Source: Martelella radicis (GTDB lineage Bacteria; Pseudomonadota; Alphaproteobacteria; Rhizobiales; Rhizobiaceae). From it: a stretch of DNA of 64,000 bases. Position 1 is the stretch's first letter, and every line of letters begins with the position of its first letter. A model generated the notes under the pieces. That model ran no database searches and was not told where the DNA came from. It saw only the letters and a list, made by a program, of their open reading frames with translations. Positions 29,300 to 37,909 of the stretch are shown here, piece by piece. Where the stretch lies: positions 434,001 through 498,000 of the forward strand of contig NZ_JACIDZ010000001.1 of NCBI RefSeq assembly GCF_014196625.1, read 5' to 3'. The translations under genes were made by a program, and so were the position numbers.

Positions 29300-30583
29300 T
29301 CAGATCTTGGCGAAGGCCTGCTCGAGATCGGCAATGATATCAGCGACATCCTCGATGCCCACCGAAAGACGCACCACGTCCGGCCCGGCGCCGGCGGCAA
29401 CCTGCTGTTCCGGCGTAAGCTGTGCATGGGTTGTGGATGCGGGGTGGATAACCAGTGACTTGGTGTCGCCGATATTGGCCAGATGCGAGAACAGTTCCAG
29501 CCCTTCGACAAAGGTCTTGCCGGCCTCGTAGCCGCCCTTCAGGCCAAAGGTGAAGACGGCGCCGGCGCCCTTCGGCGAGTAGCGCTGCTGCAGGGCGTGG
29601 TTTTCGTCGCCCTCAAGCCCCGGATAGCCGACCCAGGCGACCTTGTCGGACTGTTTCAGCCACTTGGCGACGGCGAGCGCATTGTCGCAGTGACGCTGCA
29701 TGCGCAACGGCAGGGTTTCGATGCCGGTCGAGATCATGAAGGCGTTGAAGGGTGATATCGCCGGTCCAAGGTCGCGCAGGCTCAGGACCCTTGCACCAAG
29801 GGCAAAGGCCATCGTTCCGAAAGCCTCGTGCAGGACGATGCCATCATATTCGACGCGCGGTTCGCTCAGCATCGGATACCGGCCGGACTTCGACCAGTCG
29901 AATGTGCCACCATCGACCAGGATGCCGCCCATGGAGTTGCCGTGCCCGCCAAGGAACTTGGTCAGTGAATGCACGACGATATCGGCGCCGTGTTCGAACG
30001 GGCGAACCAGATAGGGCGTCGCCATCGTGTTGTCGACGATCAGCGGCAAACCGTGGTCGTGGGCAACCTTGGCGATCGAGGCGATATCGACGAAGGTGCC
30101 GCCTGGATTTGCAAGGCTTTCGATATAGACGGCCTTGGTTTTCTCATCGATCTGGGCGGCGAAGCTGTCGATGTCGCCGCTGTCGGCCCAGCGCACGGAC
30201 CAGCCGAAATTCTCGAAGGCATGGCCGAACTGGTTGATCGAGCCGCCGTAAAGCCTGCGCGCGGCGACGAAATTGTCGCCCGGCTGCATCAGCATGTGGA
30301 AGGTGAGAAGCTGAGCGGAATGACCCGAGGCTACGGCAAGGGCAGCCGCTCCGCCTTCAAGCGCCGCCACGCGCTCCTCCAGAACCGCCGTCGTGGGGTT
30401 CATGATGCGCGTGTAGATGTTGCCGAATTCCTTCAGGCCGAACAGAGCCGCGGCGTGGTCGGAATTGTTAAAAACGTAGGATGTGGTCTGGTAGATCGGC
30501 GTCGCCCGCGCATTGGTCGCGGTATCGGGTGCCGCCCCGGCGTGAATCGAGAGCGTCGAAAAGCCCGGTTCTTTGTTATCCAT
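29300..30583 (-). CDS. metY: O-acetylhomoserine aminocarboxypropyltransferase (sulfhydrylase)
   Basis: A 427-residue PLP enzyme of the Cys/Met metabolism family. Lys209 in VVHSLTKFLGGHGN should bind PLP; Asp184 (LIVDNTMATPY) and the YxR motif region (NIYTRIMNPT) agree. The long C-terminal half and the substrate segment PLRMQRHCDNALAVAKWL match MetY rather than MetB/MetC. It makes homocysteine from O-acetylhomoserine and sulfide, using sulfide from the CysI pathway. The chosen ATG follows GGGAAGAG; a longer frame extends across the FNR box and is unlikely. No SAM-II riboswitch is visible in the short leader. Confidence 0.93.
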   Translation of the reverse strand: MDNKEPGFSTLSIHAGAAPDTATNARATPIYQTTSYVFNNSDHAAALFGLKEFGNIYTRIMNPTTAVLEERVAALEGGAAALAVASGHSAQLLTFHMLMQPGDNFVAARRLYGGSINQFGHAFENFGWSVRWADSGDIDSFAAQIDEKTKAVYIESLANPGGTFVDIASIAKVAHDHGLPLIVDNTMATPYLVRPFEHGADIVVHSLTKFLGGHGNSMGGILVDGGTFDWSKSGRYPMLSEPRVEYDGIVLHEAFGTMAFALGARVLSLRDLGPAISPFNAFMISTGIETLPLRMQRHCDNALAVAKWLKQSDKVAWVGYPGLEGDENHALQQRYSPKGAGAVFTFGLKGGYEAGKTFVEGLELFSHLANIGDTKSLVIHPASTTHAQLTPEQQVAAGAGPDVVRLSVGIEDVADIIADLEQAFAKI

Positions 30584-30640
30584 AAAGTGCTCTTCCCTTT
30601 CTTGCGGGCCGGTCTCATCTGCTTTGCCGCCGGCCCTGTT

Positions 30641-30654
30641 TTGATCAAGATCAA
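30641..30654. promoter_or_regulatory. FNR/FixK box
   Basis: TTGATCAAGATCAA is a perfect TTGAT-N4-ATCAA site. Its centre lies about 61 bases before the 30708 start and 64 bases before the divergent metY start. A plausible -10 (CAATAT, near 30676-30681) lies about 30 bases to the right, fitting class II activation of the rightward gene. Confidence 0.85.
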
Positions 30655-30707
30655 TGTCGCCTTTTATACAAACGTCAATATTGCTGTCGACCAATAGGAG
30701 CATCGCA

Positions 30708-31094
30708 ATGGACGTTTTGACTGACGACAATCGCGCCGACGATCGTTATGCCGATTGGCGCAATACCGCCCATTTCGAAGGCGAAGAGGCCGCCGTGCTG
30801 GCCTTCCTCCAGCGACTTGCCGAAGAAGACATTGCCATGGCGGAGCCGCGCGACGCCAGCGAAATGACCGAGATGATGAAGGCGCTCAACATCGATCCGG
30901 TCGAGGCGGAGTTCCAGTATCGCCGCCTCTATTATGGCATGCAAGCCAATTGCGCCGCCTGCCGGGCGAAAGAGCGCTGCCGCGACGATCTCGCCTGCAA
31001 CACCGCCGGCAGCCATTTCCGTGAATATTGTGAGAATGCCGAGGTGCTGAGCGAAATGCGCGCCGACCCGGACATGCTCCGCTACGAGGGGTAG
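30708..31094 (+). CDS. Small cysteine-rich protein (DUF6455-like), likely FNR-regulated
   Basis: A 128-residue soluble protein. The C-terminal half has five cysteines: Cys82-x2-Cys85-x5-Cys91-x5-Cys97-x10-Cys108 (NCAACRAKERCRDDLACN, EYCENAEVL), a spacing that suggests metal or iron-sulfur binding. The N-terminal half is acidic and helical with no known domain. It resembles small alphaproteobacterial DUF6455 proteins; that name is from memory of the pattern and not verified. The ATG has TAGGAG nine bases upstream. The perfect FNR/FixK box in its promoter implies induction under low oxygen. Function is unknown. Confidence 0.75.
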   Translation: MDVLTDDNRADDRYADWRNTAHFEGEEAAVLAFLQRLAEEDIAMAEPRDASEMTEMMKALNIDPVEAEFQYRRLYYGMQANCAACRAKERCRDDLACNTAGSHFREYCENAEVLSEMRADPDMLRYEG

Positions 31095-31101
31095 GCCCGC
31101 C

Positions 31102-31536
31102 TCACTCCGTCTCCATCAGCCGCGGATATTCGATCGCCGGGCAGCGGTCCATCACAACGTCGAGGCCGCGCGCCTCGGCTCTGCTTGCGGCGTCCTCATC
31201 GACAATGCCGAGCTGCATCCAGATCACCCTGGGCAGCGGTTCAAGCGCCAGCGCCTCGTCCACCACGCCGCCGACAAATTCAGATGCCCGGAAGATGTCG
31301 ACCATGTCGATCTCGCCCGGTATCGCGGCAAGGCTTTCATAAACTGTCCGGCCGTGGATCTGCTTGCCCGCAAGCCCCGGATTGACGGGGAAGACATCGT
31401 AGCCTTTCGAGAGCAGGAAACCCAAGACCCGGTTGCTTGGCCGTTCGGTTTTCGGCGAAGCCCCGACAAGCGCGATCCGCTTCACAGATTGCAGAATATC
31501 ACGAATCTGTGCATCCTTATCCCCAGGTTGTGTCAT
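31102..31536 (-). CDS. CoA-binding domain protein (YccU-like)
   Basis: A 144-residue single-domain Rossmann protein of the CoA_binding_2 family, related to the CoA-binding part of succinyl-CoA synthetase. Motifs are IALVGASPKTERPSNRVLGFLLSKGYDVFPVNPG, MVDIFRASE and VIWMQLGIVDEDAASRAEARG, with the conserved MDRCPAIEYPRL tail. Such proteins may sense or bind CoA or a related nucleotide; no reaction is known. Two starts are possible: ATG at 31536, with AAGGAG 12 bases upstream, and ATG at 31548, which touches that same AAGGAG. It is convergent with the cysteine-rich gene, 7 bases apart. Confidence 0.85.
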   Translation of the reverse strand: MTQPGDKDAQIRDILQSVKRIALVGASPKTERPSNRVLGFLLSKGYDVFPVNPGLAGKQIHGRTVYESLAAIPGEIDMVDIFRASEFVGGVVDEALALEPLPRVIWMQLGIVDEDAASRAEARGLDVVMDRCPAIEYPRLMETE

Positions 31537-31613
31537 GGCGCCGAACATCTCCTTATGGTATCAACAGGCTATACAAGTCCATGGAGGAGCCCCTAGCGGG
31601 CATTGGGTAGACC

Positions 31614-31967
31614 ATGAAGCTCATAATCGCATCACTTGTGCTCTTTGCCGCCGCTGGAACTGCCGCGGCCCAAGATCCGATCAATCGATACGACATTCAG
31701 GACATGACCTGCAATCAGGTCCACAGCATTCTTGGCCGCGAAGGTGCCGCGATCCTGCGTTATCCCTCGCCAAGCGGCAGCGGCCGAATGCTTTATGACC
31801 GCTATGTCAACAGCCCGACGATCTGCTTCGGCCAGGGCGGACACGCCGTCCAGCGAGTCGTTCCGACCAAGGACACCAAAGGCTGCCCGACCATTTCCTG
31901 CAGGCCCGGCCCGCCGGAATGCGACACGCTTGGCTTCGACATGTTCTACTGTGACGACGATAACTGA
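31614..31967 (+). CDS. Hypothetical secreted cysteine-rich protein
   Basis: A 117-residue protein I do not recognise. Residues 1-19 are a clear signal peptide ending AAAQ. The mature part of about 98 residues has six cysteines (33, 71, 91, 96, 103, 113), enough for three disulfides, and a Pro/Gly-rich cysteine cluster KGCPTISCRPGPPECD. The central LGREGAAILRYPSPSGSGRMLYDRYVN is tyrosine and arginine rich. A small periplasmic or extracellular disulfide-bonded protein is inferred. It is monocistronic, with GGGTAG before the start and a hairpin after the stop. Confidence 0.75.
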   Translation: MKLIIASLVLFAAAGTAAAQDPINRYDIQDMTCNQVHSILGREGAAILRYPSPSGSGRMLYDRYVNSPTICFGQGGHAVQRVVPTKDTKGCPTISCRPGPPECDTLGFDMFYCDDDN

Positions 31968-31994
31968 TTGATCTTCCGGTCTTCTGCGCATTGG

Positions 31995-32039
31995 GCCCCG
32001 GTGCCGGCGGCAAACCCGCCGTAAAAACGCCGCCGGGGC
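31995..32039 (+). terminator. GC-rich hairpin after the secreted protein gene
   Basis: GCCCC plus GGCGG pairs with CCGCC plus GGGGC with a bulge, and an alternative inner GGCGG/CCGCC stem exists. The T-run (CTTTTTGG) is eight bases downstream. It is a possible terminator. Confidence 0.4.
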
Positions 32040-32194
32040 TTCACCTCTTTTTGGCCTGTTGGTAAGCTTTTGCCGATCTCCGACGTTTTATTCGATAAAT
32101 CCGCAACATGCGCGGCAACGGATGATCGCTCCGGCAGGTGATGGCGCGCGCTGCCGGTCCCTTCCCGGGCGCCAGCAAGGAAAAGAGCTTACCC

Positions 32195-33916
32195 ATGGCA
32201 GAGAGCATCGCACATTACATCGCCCGCTATCTTGGCGAGGCAGGGGTGAAGCGAATCTGGGGCGTGACCGGCGACTCGCTGAACGGCCTCAGCGACAGTA
32301 TCGGCCGGTTGAAGAACCTCGAATGGATGGGCACCCGCCACGAGGAGGCGGCCGCCTTTGCCGCGGGAGCGGAGGCGCATGTCACCGGCGAGCTGGCCGT
32401 CTGCGCGGGGTCCTGCGGTCCGGGGAACCTGCATCTGATCAACGGGCTCTATGACTGCAATCGCAACCACGTTCCCGTCCTGGCGATCGCCGCCCACATT
32501 CCCTCCTCGGAAATCGGCAGTGGCTATTTCCAGGAGACCCATCCGCAGGAACTGTTTCGTGAATGCAGCGTCTATTGCGAACTGATCTCCTCGCCCGACC
32601 AGATGCCCTATATTCTGGAAGTTGCCATGCGCACGGCGATTGCGAAAAAAGGCGTCGCCGTCATCGTTCTACCGGGCGATATCGCGCTGAAGGAAATGCC
32701 CGGCGAAACGGCGATCCGCTGGAACGCGCCGGCTCAGCCCGCCATGGTTCCGCCAGAGGCGGAGATCGACAAGCTTGCCGAGCTGCTGAATGCCGGGAGC
32801 AATATCACGCTTCTGTGCGGCGCGGGATGCGCCGGCGCCCGCGATGATGTGCTTGCGCTCGCCGAGGCGCTGCAATCGCCCATGGTCCACGCCATGCGCG
32901 GTAAGGAATTCATCGAATACGACAACCGCTACGATGTCGGCATGACCGGGCTCATCGGCTTTTCCTCGGGCTATCATGCCATGGGGTCGGCCGATACGTT
33001 GCTCATTCTCGGGTCCGCCTTTCCTTACCGCGCCTTTTATCCCGAAGAAGCGAAGATCGCGCAGGTCGACACGCGCGCCGAGGCGCTCGGTGCCCACACT
33101 CAGGTCGATCTCGGAATTCTGGGCGACGTCGGCGCGACGATCCGCGCGCTGCTGCCGAAGCTCACGAAGGGCCGCAGCTCCAAATTTCTCGACAACGCCA
33201 TCAAGCATTACCAGAAGGCCCGTGAGGGGCTTGATTCCCTCGCCTCGGAGAAAAGCGCCAAGGGCAACATCCATCCCCAATATCTCGCCAGGCTGCTCAG
33301 TGAAAAGGCAACCGACGACGCGATCTTCACCTGCGATGTCGGCACGCCGACCGTCTGGGCCGCGCGCTATGTCGGCATGAATGGCAAGCGGCGGCTGATC
33401 GGTTCGTTCTCGCACGGTTCCATGGCCAACGCTCTGTCGCAGGCGATTGGCGCCCAGGCCATCGATCCGGACCGGCAGGTGATCGCCATGTGCGGCGATG
33501 GCGGTTTTTCCATGCTGATGGGCGATGTGCTGTCGGTCACGCAGCTGAACCTGCCGATCAAGATCGTCGTCTTCCACAACCGCTCGCTCGGCTTCGTGGC
33601 GATGGAAATGAAGGCGGGCGGTTATATCTCCGATTCGACCGATCTCAGCAGCCCCGACTTTGCCCGCATCGCGGAAGCCGCCGGCATGAAGGGCATACAG
33701 GTGGAAGACGCCAAGGCGCTCCCCGCCGCCCTCGATGAAGCGCTCAAGACGCCCGGCCCCGTGCTGGTCGATGTGATGACGGCGAAGCAGGAACTCGCCA
33801 TGCCGCCGCAAATCACCATGGAACAGGCCAAGGGTTTCAGCCTCTACATGATGCGCGCGATCCTCAACGGCCGCGGCGACGAACTGGTGCAGCTGACGAA
33901 GACGAACCTGCGCTGA
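32195..33916 (+). CDS. poxB: Pyruvate dehydrogenase (quinone), PoxB-type
   Basis: A 573-residue ThDP/FAD enzyme, the same length as E. coli PoxB. It oxidatively decarboxylates pyruvate to acetate and passes electrons to ubiquinone at the membrane. The ThDP motif is [21 protein letters not shown], followed by the PoxB-specific [18 protein letters not shown]. The C-terminal membrane-binding helix region ([25 protein letters not shown]) closely follows the E. coli enzyme. The N-terminal Glu for ThDP activation is in [11 protein letters not shown]. The chosen ATG gives the family N-terminus [18 protein letters not shown]. It is monocistronic, with a terminator. Confidence 0.92.
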   Translation: MAESIAHYIARYLGEAGVKRIWGVTGDSLNGLSDSIGRLKNLEWMGTRHEEAAAFAAGAEAHVTGELAVCAGSCGPGNLHLINGLYDCNRNHVPVLAIAAHIPSSEIGSGYFQETHPQELFRECSVYCELISSPDQMPYILEVAMRTAIAKKGVAVIVLPGDIALKEMPGETAIRWNAPAQPAMVPPEAEIDKLAELLNAGSNITLLCGAGCAGARDDVLALAEALQSPMVHAMRGKEFIEYDNRYDVGMTGLIGFSSGYHAMGSADTLLILGSAFPYRAFYPEEAKIAQVDTRAEALGAHTQVDLGILGDVGATIRALLPKLTKGRSSKFLDNAIKHYQKAREGLDSLASEKSAKGNIHPQYLARLLSEKATDDAIFTCDVGTPTVWAARYVGMNGKRRLIGSFSHGSMANALSQAIGAQAIDPDRQVIAMCGDGGFSMLMGDVLSVTQLNLPIKIVVFHNRSLGFVAMEMKAGGYISDSTDLSSPDFARIAEAAGMKGIQVEDAKALPAALDEALKTPGPVLVDVMTAKQELAMPPQITMEQAKGFSLYMMRAILNGRGDELVQLTKTNLR

Positions 33917-33930
33917 AAAACGAAAGAGAG

Positions 33931-33958
33931 AAGGCTCGCGATCGATGCGGGCCTTTTT
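33931..33958 (+). terminator. Terminator of poxB
   Basis: AAGGCTCGC pairs with GCGGGCCTT (one mismatch), 7-nt loop, ending in five T. Confidence 0.85.
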
Positions 33959-34024
33959 CCGTTCCATGCCTGAAACTGACCTCGACAGAGCGAAGCTTCT
34001 GACGAAGGATGTTCAGCCAGAGGC

Positions 34025-35362
34025 TCAATCCTCATGGTCCCTGGTCGGAAACTCCGGCCGGCGGAAGGTGGAGGAAACCATGGTGAGGCCCGCGCCGATC
34101 GCGCCGACGGTGAAGATCACCTGCAGGCCGGCGCTGGTGGTTGCCGCCAGCATCATGTCCGATTTTTCGAGCGGCTGGACCGTGATCTCCAAGAGGCCGA
34201 TGATCCAGTGGGCTGCAGCACTTCCCGGCACCATGGGAATACAGCCGGCGACGGCAATGGCATTGCCGACGCGGCGCACCGGAAACGGCGTGTTGTAGGA
34301 GAGTTCGACGACCAGCGCGACGGCGACGGCAGCTGCAAAGGAGGCAGCTTCCAGCGGCCACCCATTGAGCATGCAGAAGGTTCTGACCGCAAGCGCCAAC
34401 GCACCGGCAAGTGCTGCCCAGCCGAGATTGCGATAGCCGAAATTGAACAGCACGCCGAAGCCGGCTGCCGCGACCGCGCCAAAAAAGGCGTGATGAACGA
34501 TATTGGGCGTCGATTTGATTGCGTCCTGCAGCCCGCCGCCAAGCACGATATGCGCCGCGCCGACGCCCAACGTAATAAAGACGAGAATCATCGCGACGGT
34601 GACGAAACGGGCGCTGCCGAGCGTCGGGAACCCCTCCATGATATCCGTCTGCGCGTTCATCGACGGCACGCCCGGCACGAGCATCAGCACGGCCGCGCTC
34701 ATCGAAGTGTCGATCATCGTGCTGCCCATGGCCATCGCCCCGATACCGGACAGCACGGCGGCGGCAAAGGCAACCGTGGCAGTGACAACGAAGGCATTGT
34801 AGTGCCGTTCAAGCAGCACCAGACGTATATACTGGCCGATCATGCTGGCGACCAGCGTCGTCACAAAGGCTGGCGCATCGGCGCCGAGAAGCCTTCCGAA
34901 GGCGGCGCAGGCAAGGCCGGCGGCAAAGACGTTCAGCAGCTTGTGATGCTTGGGCGTGGTCTTTGTCGCCGCGGCCAGCTTTTGCTCAACCGCGTCAGGC
35001 GTCAGCCCGCCCCTGCCCGTTTCGGCGCAGATTTCGCGTACACGATGGTTGATGCGCATGTTGACGCCGTGATGGCCGACCCCGATCATGTGCGTGGACG
35101 AGCAGACGCCGTCGCCGACCGTCGTCGATATCGAGGCGAAGCCGACGCGGATGTCTGCGGTCTTAACGCCGAGGCCGAGCGCCACCTTCCTGACGCCCTC
35201 GCGCACGACGGCGGATTTCGCCCCGGTCTCCATCAGGATTCGGCCGGCTTCGAGCGCCACGAGTGCGGCCCGCTCCAGCGTTCGTTGCCGCATCAGCAAT
35301 TCGGCGACGCTGTCTTGATGCAATCCGCCTGTCTCAGGGAGCGGTGTTCCTGTTTCTGTCAT
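34025..35362 (-). CDS. Threonine/serine exporter family membrane protein (ThrE-like)
   Basis: A 445-residue inner-membrane protein combining the two ThrE modules. The first, at about 20-270 (PF06738-like), includes GAKSAVVREGVRKVALGLGVKTADIRVGFASIS and five TM helices. The second, at about 280-430 (PF12821-like), includes FNFGYRNLGWAALAGALALAVRTF and five more. In Corynebacterium the family exports threonine and serine by proton antiport. Substrate here is inferred only. AGGAGAGG precedes the ATG at 35362. It is divergent from pstS across 378 bases. Confidence 0.85.
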   Translation of the reverse strand: MTETGTPLPETGGLHQDSVAELLMRQRTLERAALVALEAGRILMETGAKSAVVREGVRKVALGLGVKTADIRVGFASISTTVGDGVCSSTHMIGVGHHGVNMRINHRVREICAETGRGGLTPDAVEQKLAAATKTTPKHHKLLNVFAAGLACAAFGRLLGADAPAFVTTLVASMIGQYIRLVLLERHYNAFVVTATVAFAAAVLSGIGAMAMGSTMIDTSMSAAVLMLVPGVPSMNAQTDIMEGFPTLGSARFVTVAMILVFITLGVGAAHIVLGGGLQDAIKSTPNIVHHAFFGAVAAAGFGVLFNFGYRNLGWAALAGALALAVRTFCMLNGWPLEAASFAAAVAVALVVELSYNTPFPVRRVGNAIAVAGCIPMVPGSAAAHWIIGLLEITVQPLEKSDMMLAATTSAGLQVIFTVGAIGAGLTMVSSTFRRPEFPTRDHED

Positions 35363-35592
35363 TGCCTCTCCTGTCGCGTGCGCGGCGTCTAGCAAGGGTG
35401 ATCGGGCGGTGTGGCGGTGCGGCCGGCGGCGAAACTAGTCGGCGCCAGCGCATTCGCCTTGCTCTATGTCAAGCAGACCTCGCGTGCCGCTATTCGATCC
35501 TAGCCAAAACGCGCGGAAGAAAAAATGGGGTCAGCCCAGGGCTACGGTGCGACGCAGAAATCGCAAGTACTGATGCAAGCCGAACCCATTTA
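35363..35592. other. Left part of the ThrE/pstS divergent intergenic region
   Basis: These 230 bases belong to a 378-base gene-free gap whose right part holds the PHO box. I see no open frame with family resemblance, no hairpin and no repeat; it must contain the ThrE promoter. Confidence 0.4.
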
Positions 35593-35621
35593 TGACAGTT
35601 TTACGACAGTTGTGTGACGGT
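35593..35621 (-). promoter_or_regulatory. PHO box upstream of pstS
   Basis: Three 7-mers with an exact 11-base period: TGACAGT (35593-35599), CGACAGT (35604-35610) and TGACGGT (35615-35621). Read on the minus strand they are CCGTCAC, CTGTCGT and CTGTCAT, close to the PhoB consensus CTGTCAT, with A-rich spacers. The array ends 119 bases before the pstS start. The orientation is opposite to the gene. Confidence 0.85.
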
Positions 35622-35740
35622 TTTTTAAAAGAAAACACGGGTTTTTCCCCGTTTATGAATTTTTTACAACATGCTATGCTTGCCTATATTTCGTTGTTAT
35701 ACGACTTCCGTTTTCAACCAAACCTCAAAAGGGCTATCTG

Positions 35741-36778
35741 ATGAAAATCGGAAATTTTACCAAGGGCGCTAAGGTTGCTGCCGTTGCCGCCGCTATGGTC
35801 GTAAGCGGCACTGTCGCTCAGGCTGCAGACACCTCGCTGACGGGCTCCGGCGCCTCTTTCCCCTTCCCGCTCTACTCGGCCTGGTTTAAGGATTTTGGCC
35901 AGAAGACCGGTATTGAAGTCAACTACCAGGCCAAGGGCTCCGGCGGCGGTATCGAAGACTTCACCAACCGCGTTGTCGATTTCGCAGCGTCCGACGCTGC
36001 CATGAACGACGAGGAAATGGCCAAGGTTGACGGCGGCGTCGTTCTCCTGCCGATGACGGCCGGTGAAATCGTTCTCGCCTACAATCTCGACGGCGTTTCC
36101 GAGCTGAAGCTGCCGCGCGACGTCTACCCGAAGATCTTCCTTGGTGAAATCACCAAGTGGAACGACGAAGCCATCGCCGCCGCCAACGAAGGCGTCGACC
36201 TCCCCGACGAAAACATCACGGTTGTCGTTCGCGCCGATAGTTCGGGCACCAACTTCAACTTCACCAACCACCTTTCCGCGATCTCGAAGGAATTCGAAAG
36301 CACGGTCGGCGGCGGCAAGACCGTTCCGTGGCCGAAGGCTTCGAACTTCGTAGCCGCTCCGGGCAACCAGGGCATCACCGCCACGGTCAAGCAGACCCCC
36401 GGCGCCATCGGCTACATCGAATACGGCTACGCCCAGCAGACCAACACGCCTTACGCCATGCTTGAAAACCAGGCTGGCAACTTCGTGAAGGCCGGTCCGG
36501 AAGCTGGTAGCGCCGCTCTCGCTTCGGCCGAGCTCGACGAAAACAACGTCGCTTTCATCGTTGACCCGAAGGGCGCCGACTCCTACCCGATCGCCACCTT
36601 CACCTGGATCCTGCTCTACAAGACCGGCCAGGACGCCGACACGGTTGCCGCGCTGAAGGAAATGATCAACTACGGCCTGACCACCGGTCAGACGATGGCC
36701 GACAAGCTGGGTTACATCCCGCTGCCGGAAAACGTCATCGAAATCAACAAGAAGTCGCTGGAAGAAATCGGCGGCTGA
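35741..36778 (+). CDS. pstS: Phosphate ABC transporter substrate-binding protein
   Basis: A 345-residue periplasmic protein with a signal peptide (residues 1-28, VAQAAD site). Phosphate-binding blocks are LTGSGASFPFPLYSAWF, YQAKGSGGGIEDFTNRVVDFAASDAAM and VVVRADSSGTNFNFTNHLS, whose Ser/Thr/Asp residues form the phosphate cage. It delivers phosphate to PstCA. AAAAGGGC precedes the ATG, and a PHO box lies upstream. A hairpin after the stop probably keeps PstS in excess over the membrane components. Confidence 0.97.
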   Translation: MKIGNFTKGAKVAAVAAAMVVSGTVAQAADTSLTGSGASFPFPLYSAWFKDFGQKTGIEVNYQAKGSGGGIEDFTNRVVDFAASDAAMNDEEMAKVDGGVVLLPMTAGEIVLAYNLDGVSELKLPRDVYPKIFLGEITKWNDEAIAAANEGVDLPDENITVVVRADSSGTNFNFTNHLSAISKEFESTVGGGKTVPWPKASNFVAAPGNQGITATVKQTPGAIGYIEYGYAQQTNTPYAMLENQAGNFVKAGPEAGSAALASAELDENNVAFIVDPKGADSYPIATFTWILLYKTGQDADTVAALKEMINYGLTTGQTMADKLGYIPLPENVIEINKKSLEEIGG

Positions 36779-36799
36779 TCTCGGTCACATTGAACTTCG

Positions 36800-36832
36800 G
36801 CCGGGGCGTAACGTGTTGCGCCCCGGCTTTGT
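36800..36832 (+). terminator. Attenuating hairpin between pstS and pstC
   Basis: GCCGGGGCG pairs perfectly with CGCCCCGGC (10-nt loop), followed by TTTGTT. The imperfect T-run fits partial termination. Confidence 0.7.
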
Positions 36833-36916
36833 TGGAATGAATACACGCAGAAGTTTTACGCTCTCTCCAGTCAGATCGCGGTAGACGTCCCGATCGCCGT
36901 TACCAGGAGCCCCTTG

Positions 36917-37888
36917 ATGGCCGACAAGCCGAAATCCGTTACGCCACGCGATGGCAGTGTTTCGCGACCACCGACCGCCTTCGAATACGGTTACGACAAA
37001 TCCTTTCGCTTTCTGACATTTTTCGCAGGCCTGATCACCGTCGTCCTGCTGGTCTACATCTTCTGGAAAATCGGCTCCCAGGCCGCCCCGGCGATGCGGA
37101 CATACGGCCTTTCCTTTCTGACGACCGTCGAGTGGAACCCCAACACGAACGAATTCGGTATCCTCGCCGAGATCTGGGGCACGCTCTACTCCTCGCTTCT
37201 GGCGCTGCTCTTTGGCGGCGGCCTCGGCATCGCCGTCGCGATTTTCCTGACGCAGGGCTTCCTCAATGCACGCCTTGCCTGGATCTTCCGCCTGATCGTC
37301 GAAATGCTCGCGGCCATCCCTTCGGTTGTCTACGGTCTCTGGGGCATCTATGTGCTGATCCCCGCCATTCGTCCCGTCGCCCGCTGGCTGCATGACACGT
37401 TCGGCTTCGTTCCGTTCTTTTCCACATCGCTTGCCGGTCCCGGCATGTTCCCGGCCATGATCGTCCTGTCGATCATGATCCTGCCGACGGTTGCCGCGAT
37501 CTCGCAGGATGCCTTCAAGGCGATCCCGCTGAAGGTCCAGGAAGCCGCCTACGGCATGGGCACGACCAAGTGGGAAGCGATCCGCAAGGTCATCCTGCCC
37601 ACCGCTTCGGGTGGCATCTTCGCCTCGCTGGTGCTTGGCTTCGGCCGCGCGCTCGGCGAAACCATGGCGCTTGCCATGTTGATCGGTAACTCGCAGCAGG
37701 TCTCGCTGTCGCTGTTCTCGCCGGCAACAACGCTGGCATCGCTTCTGGCCTCGACATTCCCCGAGGCTGGCGCAAACCAGATCGGCCCGCTGATGTATGC
37801 CGCGGTCGTGCTGCTCATGATCACCATGGCGGTCAACATCATCGGTACGGTCATCATGAACTACACATCGCGTCAGACGGTCACGTAA
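36917..37888 (+). CDS. pstC: Phosphate ABC transporter permease PstC
   Basis: A 323-residue inner-membrane permease with six TM helices and a cytoplasmic N-terminal stretch of about 35 residues. The binding-protein-dependent permease loop, the EAA motif, is seen in AAYGMGTTKWEAIRKVILPTASGG. MLAAIPSVVYGLWGIYVLIP and LGFGRALGETMALAMLIGN are PstC hallmarks. AGGAG stands seven bases before the ATG at 36917; a TTG one codon earlier is less likely. It pairs with PstA to form the phosphate channel. Confidence 0.96.
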   Translation: MADKPKSVTPRDGSVSRPPTAFEYGYDKSFRFLTFFAGLITVVLLVYIFWKIGSQAAPAMRTYGLSFLTTVEWNPNTNEFGILAEIWGTLYSSLLALLFGGGLGIAVAIFLTQGFLNARLAWIFRLIVEMLAAIPSVVYGLWGIYVLIPAIRPVARWLHDTFGFVPFFSTSLAGPGMFPAMIVLSIMILPTVAAISQDAFKAIPLKVQEAAYGMGTTKWEAIRKVILPTASGGIFASLVLGFGRALGETMALAMLIGNSQQVSLSLFSPATTLASLLASTFPEAGANQIGPLMYAAVVLLMITMAVNIIGTVIMNYTSRQTVT

Positions 37889-37909
37889 GGCCTTGAGGGG
37901 ATAGAAACC

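Noticed and set aside
30584-30707. SAM-II or other methionine riboswitch in the metY leader
   Set aside because: The core SAM-II sequence is absent; the only clear signal is the FNR box.
32138-32194. N-terminal extension of poxB
   Set aside because: Residues before [14 protein letters not shown] are not family-like and would precede the normal PoxB start.
35630-35665. ACGGG-TTTTTC-CCCGT hairpin downstream of the PHO box
   Set aside because: A 5-bp stem with a poly-T loop in an AT-rich promoter; too short to call a terminator or riboswitch.
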